A DNA stretch of 64,000 bases, from the NCBI GenBank assembly GCA_904063045.1, contig CAJFCJ010000002.1:1820422-1884421 (forward strand). Reading direction: 5' to 3'. Source of the stretch: Dimorphilus gyrociliatus (taxonomy: Eukaryota; Annelida; Polychaeta; Dinophilidae). Position 1 is the first letter of the stretch, and each line of letters starts with the position of its first letter. Positions 14,901 through 27,559 of this stretch are shown here, piece after piece. A program made the position numbers and the translations under genes. The notes beneath the pieces were generated by a model. It saw nothing but the letters and a program-made list of their open reading frames with translations, was not told where the DNA came from and searched no databases.

Positions 14901-16096
14901 CTATAATAGCGTATACGACAAATATATGAATTTAAATAAGGCTCTATTTAAAATGATAACTGAAAAGCTTAAAGCAGCAACGAGAGAAACAGCTCAACTT
15001 CGTGAAAGTGGTATGAATACGGCAGTAAAATATTACTCCCCAATGGAATTACATGAAACTCATTTACATGTAGGCTTAGATAAATATTCCTTTAAATAAA
15101 ATAATATCCGTTTTGAAATGCAGGAATTGCAGCTGCAAAGAGAAGATTATGCTAGTGATAGAATTGAATCATCCAGGCTTGTAGTTGAACAAGATAGATT
15201 ATGTGACTCAATCGAATATCGAGAGGATAAACTACATTGGAAGATGTTGAATATGGTGCTATTTGTCGATCATAAAGTAAAAGAAGAGTTTTTTTATCAT
15301 TTATATAGCTAATGTCGTTATCCTATAGGACCGACCTAGAATTCCGAAAGAATTATTCGAATCCGTTTGCCAAATTGAGGCGCCTGGATGTCCAGGACCA
15401 GTATATCAAAGTCTAGTACTAGCTACAAGGCATCTCTTATATATGCTTACATTTCTAGCCTTTATTGGATCTATAATATGGGGTGTTGGAAGGGTATATG
15501 ATATTCCTCCTTTGTTGCATCTTTGTGCAATTTTAGCGGCAGGCTTCATCCCTCTTATCATAAGATATGTTTTAAGATCCCGTGATAGAGATAAGGAGTT
15601 TGTACACCAGTACACTCTAGAAGGAAAAGTTCAACAGATCATCAGAAGTTTTAACCAAGTATGGCCAGTTTACGATCTATCGTTTCGAATAGTGCAAGAG
15701 GATGAAGAAGATACAGCTCCTAAACAAATGGCTGATGACTCCTCAAATCAAGAAATATCTTTGGGAATAGCTTCCAGTGACCCAACCCATGTAGATTTGC
15801 TAATATCCATTAGGGATGATGGTCTCGAAACATCCCAAGGAAGTGAATCAGCTTCCCCCGATACTCCAAATAATGCAATAACATCCGATGCGGCAAGGTC
15901 ACTCATGTCTGAACGATCCTCAGTAAGTGAAAAGCAGACAGTCGATGTCATAGTTGACTTAAATAAAGGGGGATCTCCAATTGTTAGACAGAGTATGTCC
16001 GAAAGTCCCCCCAGTAATGGAGGCCCGCAATACCAGACTCCGAGAAGTTGTTCGGCACTAGGTTTAAGTGACGACGATCAAACATCATCTGTCTAA
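11967..16096 (+). CDS. Uncharacterised multi-pass membrane protein
   Basis: Eleven coding exons (11967-12170, 12320-12489, 12556-12909, 13011-13110, 13284-13366, 13430-14344, 14421-14655, 14708-14818, 14878-15069, 15124-15276, 15329-16096) give 1094 aa. A signal peptide (KYITLLICLSLCLCYA) is followed by an extracellular domain of about 250 aa with scattered cysteines. About eight to nine hydrophobic segments then follow, near residues 270-290, 440-460, 498-520, 548-598 (two), 660-724 (two) and 876-923 (two). Two motifs look conserved-family-like: CDSIEYREDKLHWK and APGCPGPVY just before the last helices. The C-terminal tail of about 165 aa is rich in S, D and E and probably cytosolic. I recall related, unnamed multi-pass proteins in other marine invertebrates but cannot name a function. 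Channel, transporter or scramblase roles are all open. Confidence 0.8.
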
Positions 16097-16599
16097 CCTC
16101 AAATATCTTTATATAATATATTAAAAAGCCTAGCTTATTCATACTCAAAGATTATTAATCTGCACTCTTTCTACTGTTTCTTTATACTAATATCTTTAAT
16201 TTGTTTTTTCATTCCAAACTCTTTATACAACGAATGTGTTACTCATGACAAGTATTTTTTTTTGACCATATTGTATTTATGTTAAGCTTGCGCTTATTAT
16301 TAGAATTTTCTAAAGTCAAGAGAATATGTAATCTCAGTTTTACTCCATTGTTTGTTTATTTGTTTGTTTTTTTTTGTTAATCTTACGCAACTCGTGGGCA
16401 AACTTTTTATTTTAAATTATAATTTTCAATTGAAAATCTTGTGAAATTGTTAATGAAAGTTGCAAAAAAAAACATTTATACTTCTTTCCTTATTTTTGTA
16501 TTAAATTAATGAATTGCATAAAGAATATAAAATAAATAAATAAATTTTATTATATCATCAGGCTAATTTAAATATTAAAATCAATATTTAACAATAAAT
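16097..16599. other. Intergenic, AT-rich
   Basis: AT-rich spacer with T runs between two plus-strand genes. I see no exon or repeat worth naming. Confidence 0.5.
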
Positions 16600-17600
16600 A
16601 TGAATGTTTTAATGATAATATTATATTTTTTAACCTTAAGAACAGAAGATGGCGCTTCAGGTCTGTTTGGGAGTGGAAATATCAAGGAATATATACTTAG
16701 TAGAAAAAAGAGGAGAACTGGTAGACTAGTAAATAAATTGATTAGCAGCGAAGCTCCAGTATTTCAAAAAGTCACGTCAGCTTCTCAAATGGTTGAAATG
16801 GCATTAAACGTAGTTAATATTATTGTTGATATGAATAACAGAAGATTCATGGTAATGATAGAAAGAGCAGAATTGGATTTGAATAATGTATAAGTAACAA
16901 TATTTAAATTTAATTATTTATTCTACTATATCAATTTCATTAGGAAATTCAAGCTCTAGGAACTCAACTTTCAAATGAAATATCAACTTTATCAATTGAA
17001 TACGAGATGCTATTAGAAAGAAAAAATCAACTAGGTACCAAAATATTTGAAGAAAAGAAAGAGAAATTATTGAAAAAGATGCTCTATGAAAATATTTATA
17101 AAGGAAAAATGTATAAAGATAATAAAGATGATAGAAAAACTGAAGAAATAGGCTTAAAGCCATTAAAAGAATCAATAGACAATGAAAAAGTTATACACAG
17201 CACAAAAGAACTGGAAGATAGATTAATGTTAAGAAAAAATTTCTTGTTAACTCAATTACAATACGATCGCCTGCTTGAAGAAGATGTTGAAGAGAAGAAA
17301 AGGGATAAAAAAAATGAAGAGATTAGATTGAAATTATTAGGAGTAAATAATATTAGTTCAGAAATGGATTTAGACAAAGTGCTATATAAAAAAGATATTA
17401 TTAAAGACAGCACTCGAATAAAAAGCATATTATCATCATTTTCAAAAAAGAATACAATAGTTGTTTATCTTTGCATAGGACTAGCTTTATTATTAGTTAC
17501 TAGCAGTTTATTTGCATTTATACTGAATAACAGAAAAGATATTATTAATAAAAATTTATCAAGATCGATTTCAAATGATGAAAGTGAATTTACAGTTTGA
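16600..17600 (+). CDS. Orphan single-pass membrane protein with coiled coil
   Basis: Two exons (16600-16887, 16944-17600) join in frame to 314 aa. A hydrophobic leader (MNVLMIILYFLTL) looks like a signal peptide. A lysine/glutamate-rich, heptad-like region of about 220 aa follows (QALGTQLSNEISTLSIEYEM, then several EEK/KKR blocks), probably a long coiled coil. One strong membrane segment lies near residues 267-290 (YLCIGLALLLVTSSLFAFIL), with a short charged tail. The inferred topology is type I: a coiled-coil ectodomain and a small cytosolic tail. I do not recognise the family. The composition is AT-driven (K, N, I-rich), which suggests a fast-evolving, lineage-restricted gene. The gene is convergent with the aminotransferase, 145 nt between stops. 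Confidence 0.65.
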
Positions 17601-17745
17601 AATGAGTCTTTACCAATAAAAATTATGATTATTTAACTTGATATAAAGTTAAAATAGATGTATATTTAATGAATAACTGGTTTTTTATTATTTAAACAAT
17701 ATTTTAATCAGTAAAATAACCAGTTTTGTACTGTAGGAAGAGATA

Positions 17746-19216
17746 TTACGTTTTTTTATGTTGTTTAAATGAATTATTCAATGTTTTACAAAGCGATTTT
17801 GTTGCTTCACATAGAATTTCAGTTGAATAATGACTATATGATACTCTTAAATAATTTTTAAAATTTCCCGATGCTGAAAATACTGATCCAGGTAGTACGT
17901 TGACTTTATGATTCTCTCTACATTTCTTTGCTATTTCAAATCCATCAAAATCATCTGGCATTCTTATCCAGAAGAAATAACCTCCTTTTGGTTTATGAAT
18001 TTTTACGAAGGGAGCCTCTTTAATAAATATTGAATACATTTGATTTAAACTTTGCGAATATTGTTTCTTTAATTTATTTATATGTTCCGATACAAGACCC
18101 ATTTTTATTGCCATTGCTATTACGCAAGACATATAATGATTAGACGATCCAGATGACGATATAGTTCCACTATTGTAGAATTTTTTAAGTAGATTTTCTG
18201 AAGTTTCAATCCATCCTAATCTTAGACCGGGACAAAGAATTTTTGTAAAAGTACCATTAGAAATAACGTTGTTTCCATCTTTATCATAAGTAAATAGGCG
18301 AGAGGGAGGTTTTTTTGCGGTATGATCATAGTGGAGTAAATTGTATACATCGTCAGAAAAGAGTAAAAGATTTTCTCTTTTTGCTAATTCAACCATAGAT
18401 TTACATCTGAAAGAAATAGTGAAAGCATAATTATATATATTTCCGATTCGGTGAACATTCTTTATTAAAATTCAATGAATAATTGTTGTATTAAGATAAT
18501 AGGTTTCAATGACCTCTTTAATGCTCTATAAGCTTTATAGTTGTTTGAACATCGTAGATAAAAAAAATAAAGGTTTTGTGAATTGTTTGAAGTTTGATCT
18601 ATTAATTGAACAATTTAGGTTTTAAAAATGACTATTACCTGGTTTCTGACATGGTACGACTTGTAGGATTATGAAAAGTTGGTATTAAATAAACCATTCC
18701 TTTAAAATCCGACTTTCCCGAGCATTTTATATATTTTCCCATATCTTCTAACTTTTCTTGCAGATCTTTTATAATCATACCTTCATCGTCACAGTTCACT
18801 GGTACTACTTTCATTCCAATATCTTCTCGTAAGATTTTCATCGCCAAGAAATGAGTAGGATCTTCTACGAATACAACATTATTCGAATCAAAAAATAGAG
18901 AAGCTGTTAATTGTAGTCCATGCGTCGCTCCAGATGTAGGAAGTATATGGTTATTATCTACTTTTTCACCATATAGTTTAGATAGAAAATCGGCCAAACT
19001 CTTATGAAATATTGGTGATCCTAGCCTCGGTCCGTATTGAAGAGAACTATTATCCCCTCCAAGACCATATTCGCTTATTAATAATTTTTCAGTAGCTTCC
19101 ATTACTATTTTGCTTACGCTATTTAAAATTTCTATACTTGGTGCACCAGGAATTAAATCAGTTATTCCTGGTGTTGGTGTACCGAATAAAGTAGTGTCCT
19201 TTCTCGAATTAAGCAT
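17746..19216 (-). CDS. PLP-dependent aminotransferase, class I/II
   Basis: Two exons (19216-18639, 18406-17746) give 412 aa. Fold-type I motifs appear in order: a substrate-loop start PGAPSIEI, YGPRLGSPIF, the cofactor-phosphate region SGATHGLQL, VFVEDPTHFLA, PTFHNPTSRTMS (conserved Asn-Pro), FSDDVYNLL (conserved Asp, Tyr) and the Schiff-base lysine in GTFTKILCPGLRLGW. The C-terminal arginine region is YLRVSYS. The closest recalled group is the 2-aminoadipate/kynurenine aminotransferase-like family that includes yeast YER152C and bacterial MocR-type enzyme domains. The substrate cannot be read from the sequence. No mitochondrial presequence is evident, so it is probably cytosolic. The single intron is unusual beside intron-rich neighbours. 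Confidence 0.88.
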
Positions 19217-19950
19217 TCTTTCCTGTCGAAGATTAGAAGAAGATGGATTAAATGCAATGAAAATCCTGCTTTATATTCATCACTTTAGTTGATTAAATCA
19301 GCTTATATCAATATTCATTAGTTTATTATTAGAAAGGTTTAGGTGAAGTTTTAGGCTGTTTATCTATTATGTGTAGTTTTCACGTAAGAGATTAACCAAT
19401 TAGGATTAAGTATTAAATCAAAAATAAAATTGATAAGATACCTAAGCCATTATTTTATATTTTGCATATATGATAACTCTAATGAACTCAGGATTTTGAA
19501 TTGGCGATTGCAATTGTTTTAATCTTTCCTAATCTTCTGTTTAGCATATGGACTGTCTCACTAACTAAAAAATAAAAGAAATCTCTATTTAAAGCATGTA
19601 CAAGTAATTAAATTCAAACTTTTGCGATTGTTTACTTTATTTAAATACTGTACGTTATCATCTTCTATTTGTATTATTGTATGATATCAACTGATATGGT
19701 TGACGCAGCACGTGTCAACTAATTAGCTAAAGATGACAAAAAAATAGCAATGATAGAGAACTTGATCTTCCATAATCAATGTTAAATAATCTTTTTAACC
19801 TTATATTTTCTATGATTTATAACTTTTATTTCCTTTACACTATTTGTTGATATTTTATTATTTATAAAGTAAATAGAAAGTAAAATATTTTAGCCATTGA
19901 AGAATAGCTGTTGTAATTGTATTGTTAATACGCATAAGAAAGGTATATAC

Positions 19951-19971
19951 TATATATATATATATATATAT
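19951..19971. repeat. (TA)n microsatellite
   Basis: An uninterrupted TA dinucleotide tract of about 21 nt. Confidence 0.9.
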
Positions 19972-20235
19972 GTTGTATAATCAATTCTTTCGTAGAACTT
20001 TAATGTAAGTATTCAAGTTCAATATCGATTGAACAAACTTTTTAGCTGTAAAAATTTCCTAAATTATACAAAAGGTTAACAAAAAAATCAATGGTAGGTT
20101 ATCGTTTATTATATAATGGGTGGAGGGTAGTTTGAACCGCTTACAAAGAGGTCTGCTTGTAATAGAGGAACTATTTTGACCTTTAATAATTACGTAATAT
20201 TACATAATAGTGAGAAAGAATAAAAGAGGGGGGAT

Positions 20236-20252
20236 AGAGAGAGAGAGAGAGA
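20236..20252. repeat. (GA)n microsatellite
   Basis: AG/GA tract of about 17 nt, in the long gap between aminotransferase and LLGL. Confidence 0.85.
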
Positions 20253-20876
20253 CATAGGGAGGTTTTTTTTTTTATCTCATTTTCGATGCTTTGTTAAGTA
20301 GGGTGAAAATTGGTATTGAAATTACAGACTTCACACGTCAATGCTAATCAATTAAAGTAAAATGCCATTTATTGACTTAAGGTTTTATCTTTTCAAGTAA
20401 ATTAGTGCTTATTCTTATTAGTGTGAAAACTTTGATATATTTGATTAATTGAAATCCATAGATGGCGACACAAGAACCTCAATGCTATTAAAAGTTCAAT
20501 GCAACTATTGTTCAATCTTGTTTGATATCTCATAAAACAAAAAAAATAGATAAAAGAACGTAAGTATATTTTGGAACATGGAAATATTCTATCAATACTA
20601 GATAATTGGTCTCTTTGTCTTTATATATGGCGGGATGTTTATTACGTAATACATGTGTAAATTGTGAAACATTTGTATGGTGTATAATGATAATTAGATT
20701 GTTTGATTTTCCGTTTATTCATAGTTGTGCGTATTAGTTGTTGAAAATTATGTTATTAAGGCTTCTATAGAAAAACATCAATATTTCCGAGATAGAAAGC
20801 TAATGATTCAGAGTACTGTGAGTCATACAGCCGCGTATTCAATCCAGTGTTTAGGCACACCTGTAAAGCTTCACAC

Positions 20877-20888
20877 TGCGCATGCGCT
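20877..20888. promoter_or_regulatory. NRF1-like palindrome upstream of LLGL
   Basis: TGCGCATGCGCT contains the perfect palindrome GCGCATGCGC, the core of the NRF1/EWG site, about 150 nt before the inferred 5' UTR exon donor of LLGL. Promoter use is inferred. Confidence 0.4.
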
Positions 20889-21293
20889 ACGTTTACCTGC
20901 CGGTGATAAAAGAGTTGTTGATTTTGTATATTTACAGTTTTAGCTGTTCTAGTAACGAGCTTTTATCTGTGTGGAGTTTAAAAATTAAAGTGAATTTCTT
21001 CTGAGCATTCGGACTTTGCATTTTGAGGTAAGAATTAAGTTAGCTTTATAAAATCGAAATTATTTTGCTCATGCGTGCGCATTGATGCAAAAGGCTATGT
21101 TATTCATACCTGTGTGTAGAGTAACGGTGCGCGTACCTGTCTATTGATCATCTTTTTTCCCGTTATCAATATCATTAAGACTTTGCACTCTGACATTTGC
21201 AAAAGCCTAATGTTTGACTTGTCGTTTCTTGTCTGATTGGCTCACCTGCAATTATTTACTTTCAGGTGTTTTTCAAATTAAAAGATTGGAAGA

Positions 21294-24200
21294 ATGTTTA
21301 AACTAAAGAAGCGTTTTGGACGTAAATCTGACCACAAGGAGAGTGAGGCTAGACAAAACTTGCAGAAAGAGCTGTTTGAATATGTTCAAGTTTGTATTCG
21401 ATTTTCTTGATCGATAAAACAAATCCATAAACATTATGTCTTTTCAGTGCTTGTTTCATGGCTTCCCATCAAAGCCGAGTGCTCTTGCATACGATCCTAA
21501 TTTAAAACTTTTAGCTATTGGAACAAGGAGTGGACATCCGATAAGAATGTATCTTTTTTTATTCGTTTGAGTTTTATTAGATAAACGATCAGGTTTATGT
21601 CTGGGAGAGGTCAGTTATCCGCTGATGATTAGGCCGTCATCATATCAAAGCTTATAAACTAGACCTTGTATTTTTATTCTTTTTATGATAGTTATTAGTG
21701 GTTTTTTCGATGGGCTATATTATAAAAGACTTTAGGTCAACAAAACTCTGACCACAAGTAATTTGACACTAAGCTTTCGATACAGTAACTTTCAATTACA
21801 AAATGTAATTCAAATGACCTTTTTTTGCTTACATTTATCATTTGTTTTTCTCACATTGATAAGTAGTAGATATGTTAACTGAAATTGCGCAATATAAGAA
21901 TTCATAATTAGAACAAATAACTTTCTATTGTTTCAAATCTTTCTGTTCGAGCTGCTTGCTAGTATTAGTACTATTATTATACCTGTAAAGCGAAATTCCT
22001 TAATTCATTTACTTAAGTTATGGAAATACCGGAGTCGAATTTACATCAGAGTATATCGAAGATTTTAACGTTGTTGATGTCATGTTTTTGGAAGATGAGG
22101 TAAAGGATCTATTCCTTGTTTTTTTAAAAAAAATTTTTAAACATCTGTAAATTTAAAATTGACAAATGAATTATATCCATATGGCTCTCCAGGCCCGCCT
22201 GCTTGTTCGAACCGAAGATAACAAGTTGCACATGATGGAAATAAATTTAGAATTATCAACTGTTGATTTAAAACAAAGTTTTGAATCTGATGATGAGTTA
22301 GTATACTGTAGTAAAACACTTTCATACCTAAATGATATGTTTTTTGTAGGTTGGATAAACTATTTACTTGCATGGAAGTTCCTAAAAGTAAAAACGAAAT
22401 CTTTTTAGGATCTAGTGCAGGAAACGTCTATGTTTTGAACAGAATAAACTTTGAAGTTAAATACATAATAGAACAAACAAATATTACAAAAAAGTAAATG
22501 CAATAGAAGCTTGGTTTAACAAATATTAATAGTCTTTATTTACTTTACTTGAATTTAGCAAATCTGAAGAATTTAAAGTTGCCCCTGGTTATATAGAATC
22601 CTTAAAAATACAACCAGGAAATGACAAAAATGTAAGTGGACAACTTTATTTGATTAATAATATTTATAAAACTTATAAATATAAAAATATATAGCTTTTA
22701 ATTGGATATGAGAGAGGTTTGGTTGTGCTCTACGATCTTGAGAATTCAACACCAATTATTACTTATAATGCTGAAAAGGTGCGTTGAAAAGATTAGTTTG
22801 GTGGACGTGTGTTTTATTAAAAGATTTTTATTCTTAGGAATTGGGTTGTATGCAATGGCTACCAAAAGGGGAAAATTTTATAACCGGTCATTCAGATGGA
22901 TCCTATTCAACATGGACTATAGAGAATAATACACCCCTAAAAGATAAGGAAGGCGTTTTCGGTAAGTTTATAAAAACACTGACAATCCAACAACTATCTC
23001 ATTAATATGTTTTTAAAATAGGACCATTCCCGTGTAAAGGAATTTTGAACATAATAAGAACTGAAGGATCCGAGTAATAAACATTAAATATTACCTTTCG
23101 GTTTTAAGTAAACATTTAAACGATTTATTGTAGCAAAGACTGCCTATTGATATTTAATGGTGGATTACCTAGAGCAAGTTATGGTGACAGAAATGCTGTA
23201 ACCATCCAGAGAGGAGTAGAAACAATTACATTGGATCTAACCTCAAAAGTGATTGATTTTGAATTGATTTACAATACAGGTAGTAATTCTGAGAAAATTT
23301 TAAATTTCCTGGTAATCAATATACTTGTTTTCAGAAGGAGAGCCAGATACATTAATTATTCTAGCTGAAGAAGAGTTGGTTGCTGTCGATTTACTAAGTG
23401 AAAACTGGCCCGAGTTTCGATTGCCGTATTTGAACTCAATGCATTGTTCTGCGATTACTTCAATAACACATACTGATTACGTGCCTCATGATTTTATGGA
23501 AAAAATTGCCCAACTGGGGGAAACTTGCTTTACTGGATATAGTCAAAGGGTTTGTGTTTTTATAACAAAAGTTTTTTATTCGAACAACTGATTATTGTAC
23601 AGACCTGGCCCGTTACTGGTGGCGTAAGCCAAACTAATGATTTAAGCGACAAGAGTCTTCTCTTGACTGGTCACGAAGACGGCTCAGTTCGATTTTGGGA
23701 TACTTCCTCTTCAACTCTAAAGTTGCTTTACAAGTAAGGCTATTTACTTATTTAAATACATTGGAATATTATTAAATTCGTTCTTGTTAAGATTATCAAC
23801 TCATCAACTTTTCGACATTAACTTCGGAGTAGTTCATGATAACAATCAGATAGAGGAGGAATGGCCGAAATTCCGTAAAACTGGACTATTTGACCCCTAT
23901 TCTGACGATCCAAGATTAAGTATTCAAAAGTTAGCCTTGGATGTACATGAGGAAATGCTTTCGCTTGGTTTAACTGCTGGCCAAATATTTGTCCTAAAAC
24001 TTAATTCAGAAGAAATTTCACAAACTGTAATATTTTCTATGTTTTCTATGAAATATTCTAAAGACATTTTTAACTAATTGAAGGTCACAATTAATGAAAT
24101 ACATATCGTTTCGGAAGGAGATACATTCGTATGGAAAGGACATGAAGCTCTCACAATGAAAAGAGATCTCGTCGAAGGACCAGGTTTTCAAGTCAAAAGT

Positions 24201-26664
24201 GTTGTACAAATATTTCCGCCAGCAGCTTGTACATCCCTTGCTCTTCAAGCTGACTGGGGAATGTGAGTAAAAAAATTTTTAACAAAGCTGTTGTTAATTT
24301 TTTTTTTATTTTTTCAAAAAGTGTTGGAGCTGGAACAGCTCATGGTTTTTGCGCATTTGATTACATCAACAAAAAAGTTTTAGCTTCAAAGACAACATTA
24401 AGTCCAGCTGGTAATATTCTTTTTATAATCCAAATTCCCTTCTAACTCTTATTGTATGTATGTAGACTTAGAAATGAGCAGTGAAGGTGTCACAAGCAGA
24501 AGGAAATCTTTTAAGAAATCATTAAGAGAAAGTTTCAGGCGTTTAAGACGTAGAAGATCGGAAAAGAAAAGTAAGAAAAAAGCCCATGACGAAAGAAGAG
24601 ACCCCCAGTAAGAGAATAAAAAAACAATTTAATATATAAATAACTTTATCTACATCTAGATCAACTGGAAGTGGAGAAAACAATCCATCAGATTCACCAG
24701 AGCGTGTTAAGAGTATTGAACGGTCTGTTGAAGCTAGAAAGGATGAAGATACTTTGAATTCCATGGTTCGCAGTATCTATTTTGCAAGAACTTTCTTAAT
24801 ACACTGTATGTTTTGAACAGCCAAATATAAATATTTGTTTTATATGTGATCTTTCCGATTTATAGCCAGTGAACATGCTCCAACAATGTGGGTTGGAACA
24901 AATGGAGGAACAATATATGCTTATAGAATCACTATGCCAGAAAAAGAGAAAAGAGAAGAACAAGATCTTGACATGACATTAGGTTTGTAAGAGAAATATA
25001 ATTTTTTAAAATTTTTTAACAAAATTATTTTTCAGTCAAAGAAATACAACTACAGCATAAAGCTCCCGTCTTGGCTCTCATAGTAATTGACAAAACCGCT
25101 TCACCATTACCCTGTGAAGGTGAAGTTAAGCGTGGTATATACAAAGAGCCTGATATGACTGGTGACCACTCGTTAGTTGTAGCAAGTGAAGAACAATTTA
25201 AAATATTTACATTACCACATCTCAAAGGACACAAAAAGTTCAAACTGACAGCCAATGAAGGTTCTAAAATCAGAAAAGTTGGATTTGTTGACTTTAAGAG
25301 CCGCAGTGGTAATTTCGAATACAATTTCTATGGATATTCCTATTGTCTTAATTTATAATTTGCAGATGAACATTACAAGGAAACTGAGCTGGTCTGTCTC
25401 ACAAACCAAGGTGACGTTCAAGTATTTACAATTCCTCACTTGAAAAGACAGCTAAAAGCTGATGCGGTCAAAAAAGAAAATGTTGCGTTAGTAATCCCCG
25501 AATAAGGTTTAGCCTGTAATAAATATTCCTTTGTTATTTTTTTTAGCGGAATTGCTTCATGCACATTCTCTGCTATTGGACACGGGTTTTTCTTGAACTC
25601 TCCATCAGAATTCCTAAGATTTTCTCTATCAGCTAGATACCCTCACAAGTCAATGTCAACACTACAATTACAAGATGGTATCAGACCGCAAATTGATAGC
25701 TCTACTCCAATGACTAATGGGTAATTATTCTTTTTTATTGAAAAAGTCAGTCTAGCGCGAGATAAATTCAAACCGAGTAAAAAATGCTTATCATAGTAAA
25801 ATTAAATGCAAATTTAATCTATTTTTTAATGTAAATAAGAGTTGTTTAACGGTTAGACCTTTGATTTGATAAATAAGCTGTACAAATAAATATTTTGTTG
25901 ATAAAGAGATAAGCATTTCAGAGATTTAAGAGCAAGCGTAAAATATTTAAACGAAACAGTGGCTTGTTGGGAGTATAGTTCGTTTTAACATCTTTCGTAT
26001 CAACTTTTTTAAATTAGACATGAAGAATCTAATCAAAACGGTGTTGAGCATGAAGAAGAGTCACCTGTAAAACCTGAAAAGCCTGAAACACCTGAGTCAC
26101 CGGAAAAAGAAAAACAGGTGGAGGATATTGACAAACTGAAACTTGATGTTCAAAGCATTGAAAAGAATGACAGCGTATTGTCGGGTAGTACAGTTAATGA
26201 CTCTGCAATCAGTACTGGAATGGAAGACATAACTATTGATAGCGTTAAAGTACATGTGAGGTAAAGGATTAGACAGCGAGTGTTTTCAAAATGGAATGTT
26301 TTAGCTTCGAATTAAAGGCCTTTTTTGCAATTCCCCTTAATGCTTGTCTTAGATATTTTATCCTTTTTAAGTGTTGTGACAGTTTGTTCTAAACTCCTGT
26401 GTTTTGGCAACGACAGATATTTGGAGTCTACTCACTTAGTATAGTCTTAGAGGCAGTTTTGTTTATTATTGTTTTTTTTCTTAGTGGTTTTTTTTCAACA
26501 ATTCTTTACTTCTGCTAAAATTAATTTCCTTGAAAAACATTTTTTATTATATGAAACTAAAAAACAATTTTTTTTTTAGTGAGGAAATTGTTAAGGAACA
26601 AAATACTTTCAAAAAGGAAACAACAACCGTCATTTCAGAGTCTGTTAAGGAAGCAACTGTTTAA
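21294..26664 (+). CDS. LLGL: Lethal giant larvae polarity protein
   Basis: Twenty-three coding exons close in frame to 1051 aa (first 21294-21389, last 26580-26664). The protein opens with a basic stretch and then WD-propeller motifs ([79 protein letters not shown]). The diagnostic element is [20 protein letters not shown] (exon 24466-24607), the aPKC-phosphorylated basic loop that controls Lgl membrane release. Known role: the cortical Scribble-Dlg-Lgl module that antagonises Par-aPKC in epithelia and dividing neuroblasts. Tomosyn is excluded because there is no C-terminal R-SNARE; the tail is acidic and S/T-rich instead. A 5' UTR intron is likely at 21028-21265. Confidence 0.96.
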
Positions 26665-27559
26665 AACAGGTTTTTAAGAAAATAATGAGCTTTTATTATA
26701 TCATTGTATTTTGGTATTTTTTTGCTTTTCAGAGTATTTCAAGGCCGCAACAAAAAAAGTGCCTTAGAAAAATGTTATAAACTTAAAGTTTCTTCCGGTT
26801 ACAAAATATTTTAGTACCAGGTTAAGGTATTTCATTGGGATGTATGACATTATTTAAAGTTGTTTGTTTTGAAAATTCTGGAAGCTATCCATGATATCAT
26901 ATCTATTTCTGTAAAATGCTTGAAATTTATATTACATTTATGTTCCTTTTTTAATTCACCAAATATTTGTTCTCGTATGTGTATTGATATCTAGATTTAT
27001 TTTTCCTCTATGAAAATGGAAAAAACATCTTTACGGATTTATGGACTTTACATTTGAAGACTATAAGTTTTCATGTTAACACCAAATACTCGTTTCGTTT
27101 GTCGCAACACCTTTGTAATTGATGCACCGATGAAAATTTATATTATCTGGAAAATGTAAAACGAGTAGAGGATGAGTAACTCTTTATGTCGATTATTTGT
27201 GTTTATTATTCACTGGTCTGTAGGTCTTAACAAATAGAATACACTTTTTGTTTTAGATTATGTCGCTTTGAGGTTGATATCAATTAATCTATTCTAGGCC
27301 AAATTTGTACTCAGTTTTGAATTGAGTCATATCTCGTATTAGCTAGAGATTACAAGTGAATTTACCTAGAAGTTAATATTAAGTGGTTAAAGTACAATAT
27401 ACGCTCTTGCACGTATCGAATTAAGATTTAAGATTTTTCGGACTACTTTGTTTTTTATAACTGAGTAAAGCGGTCCTCATTCATTACGGTGATATATTAC
27501 TACGCGCGAACGAAAAGTGAAGGCTGTGAGAGCAAGGATTTATTCATGTTTCTCTACAA
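26665..27559. other. LLGL 3' flank and Ig/FN3 receptor promoter
   Basis: About 0.9 kb of AT-rich DNA between two genes on the same strand. I see no exon, RNA gene or repeat of note. Confidence 0.5.

Larger units (their letters stand above)
19217..21293. other. Long intergenic region, aminotransferase / LLGL promoters
   Basis: A 2.1-kb AT-rich gap between divergent genes. It holds a TA microsatellite (19951-19971), a GA microsatellite (20236-20252), a GCGCATGCGC palindrome (20877-20888) and a CCAAT box on the minus strand (21233-21240). A likely LLGL 5' UTR exon ends at the donor 21028-21029, with the acceptor at 21264-21265. I see no credible protein-coding gene. Confidence 0.6.

Noticed and set aside
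20725..20943. A 72-aa open frame in the aminotransferase/LLGL gap.
   Set aside because: No domain, no splice continuation, and it overlaps the likely LLGL promoter/5' UTR.
21294..26664. Tomosyn (STXBP5) as an alternative identity for LLGL.
   Set aside because: No C-terminal R-SNARE, and the aPKC-target loop is diagnostic of Lgl.
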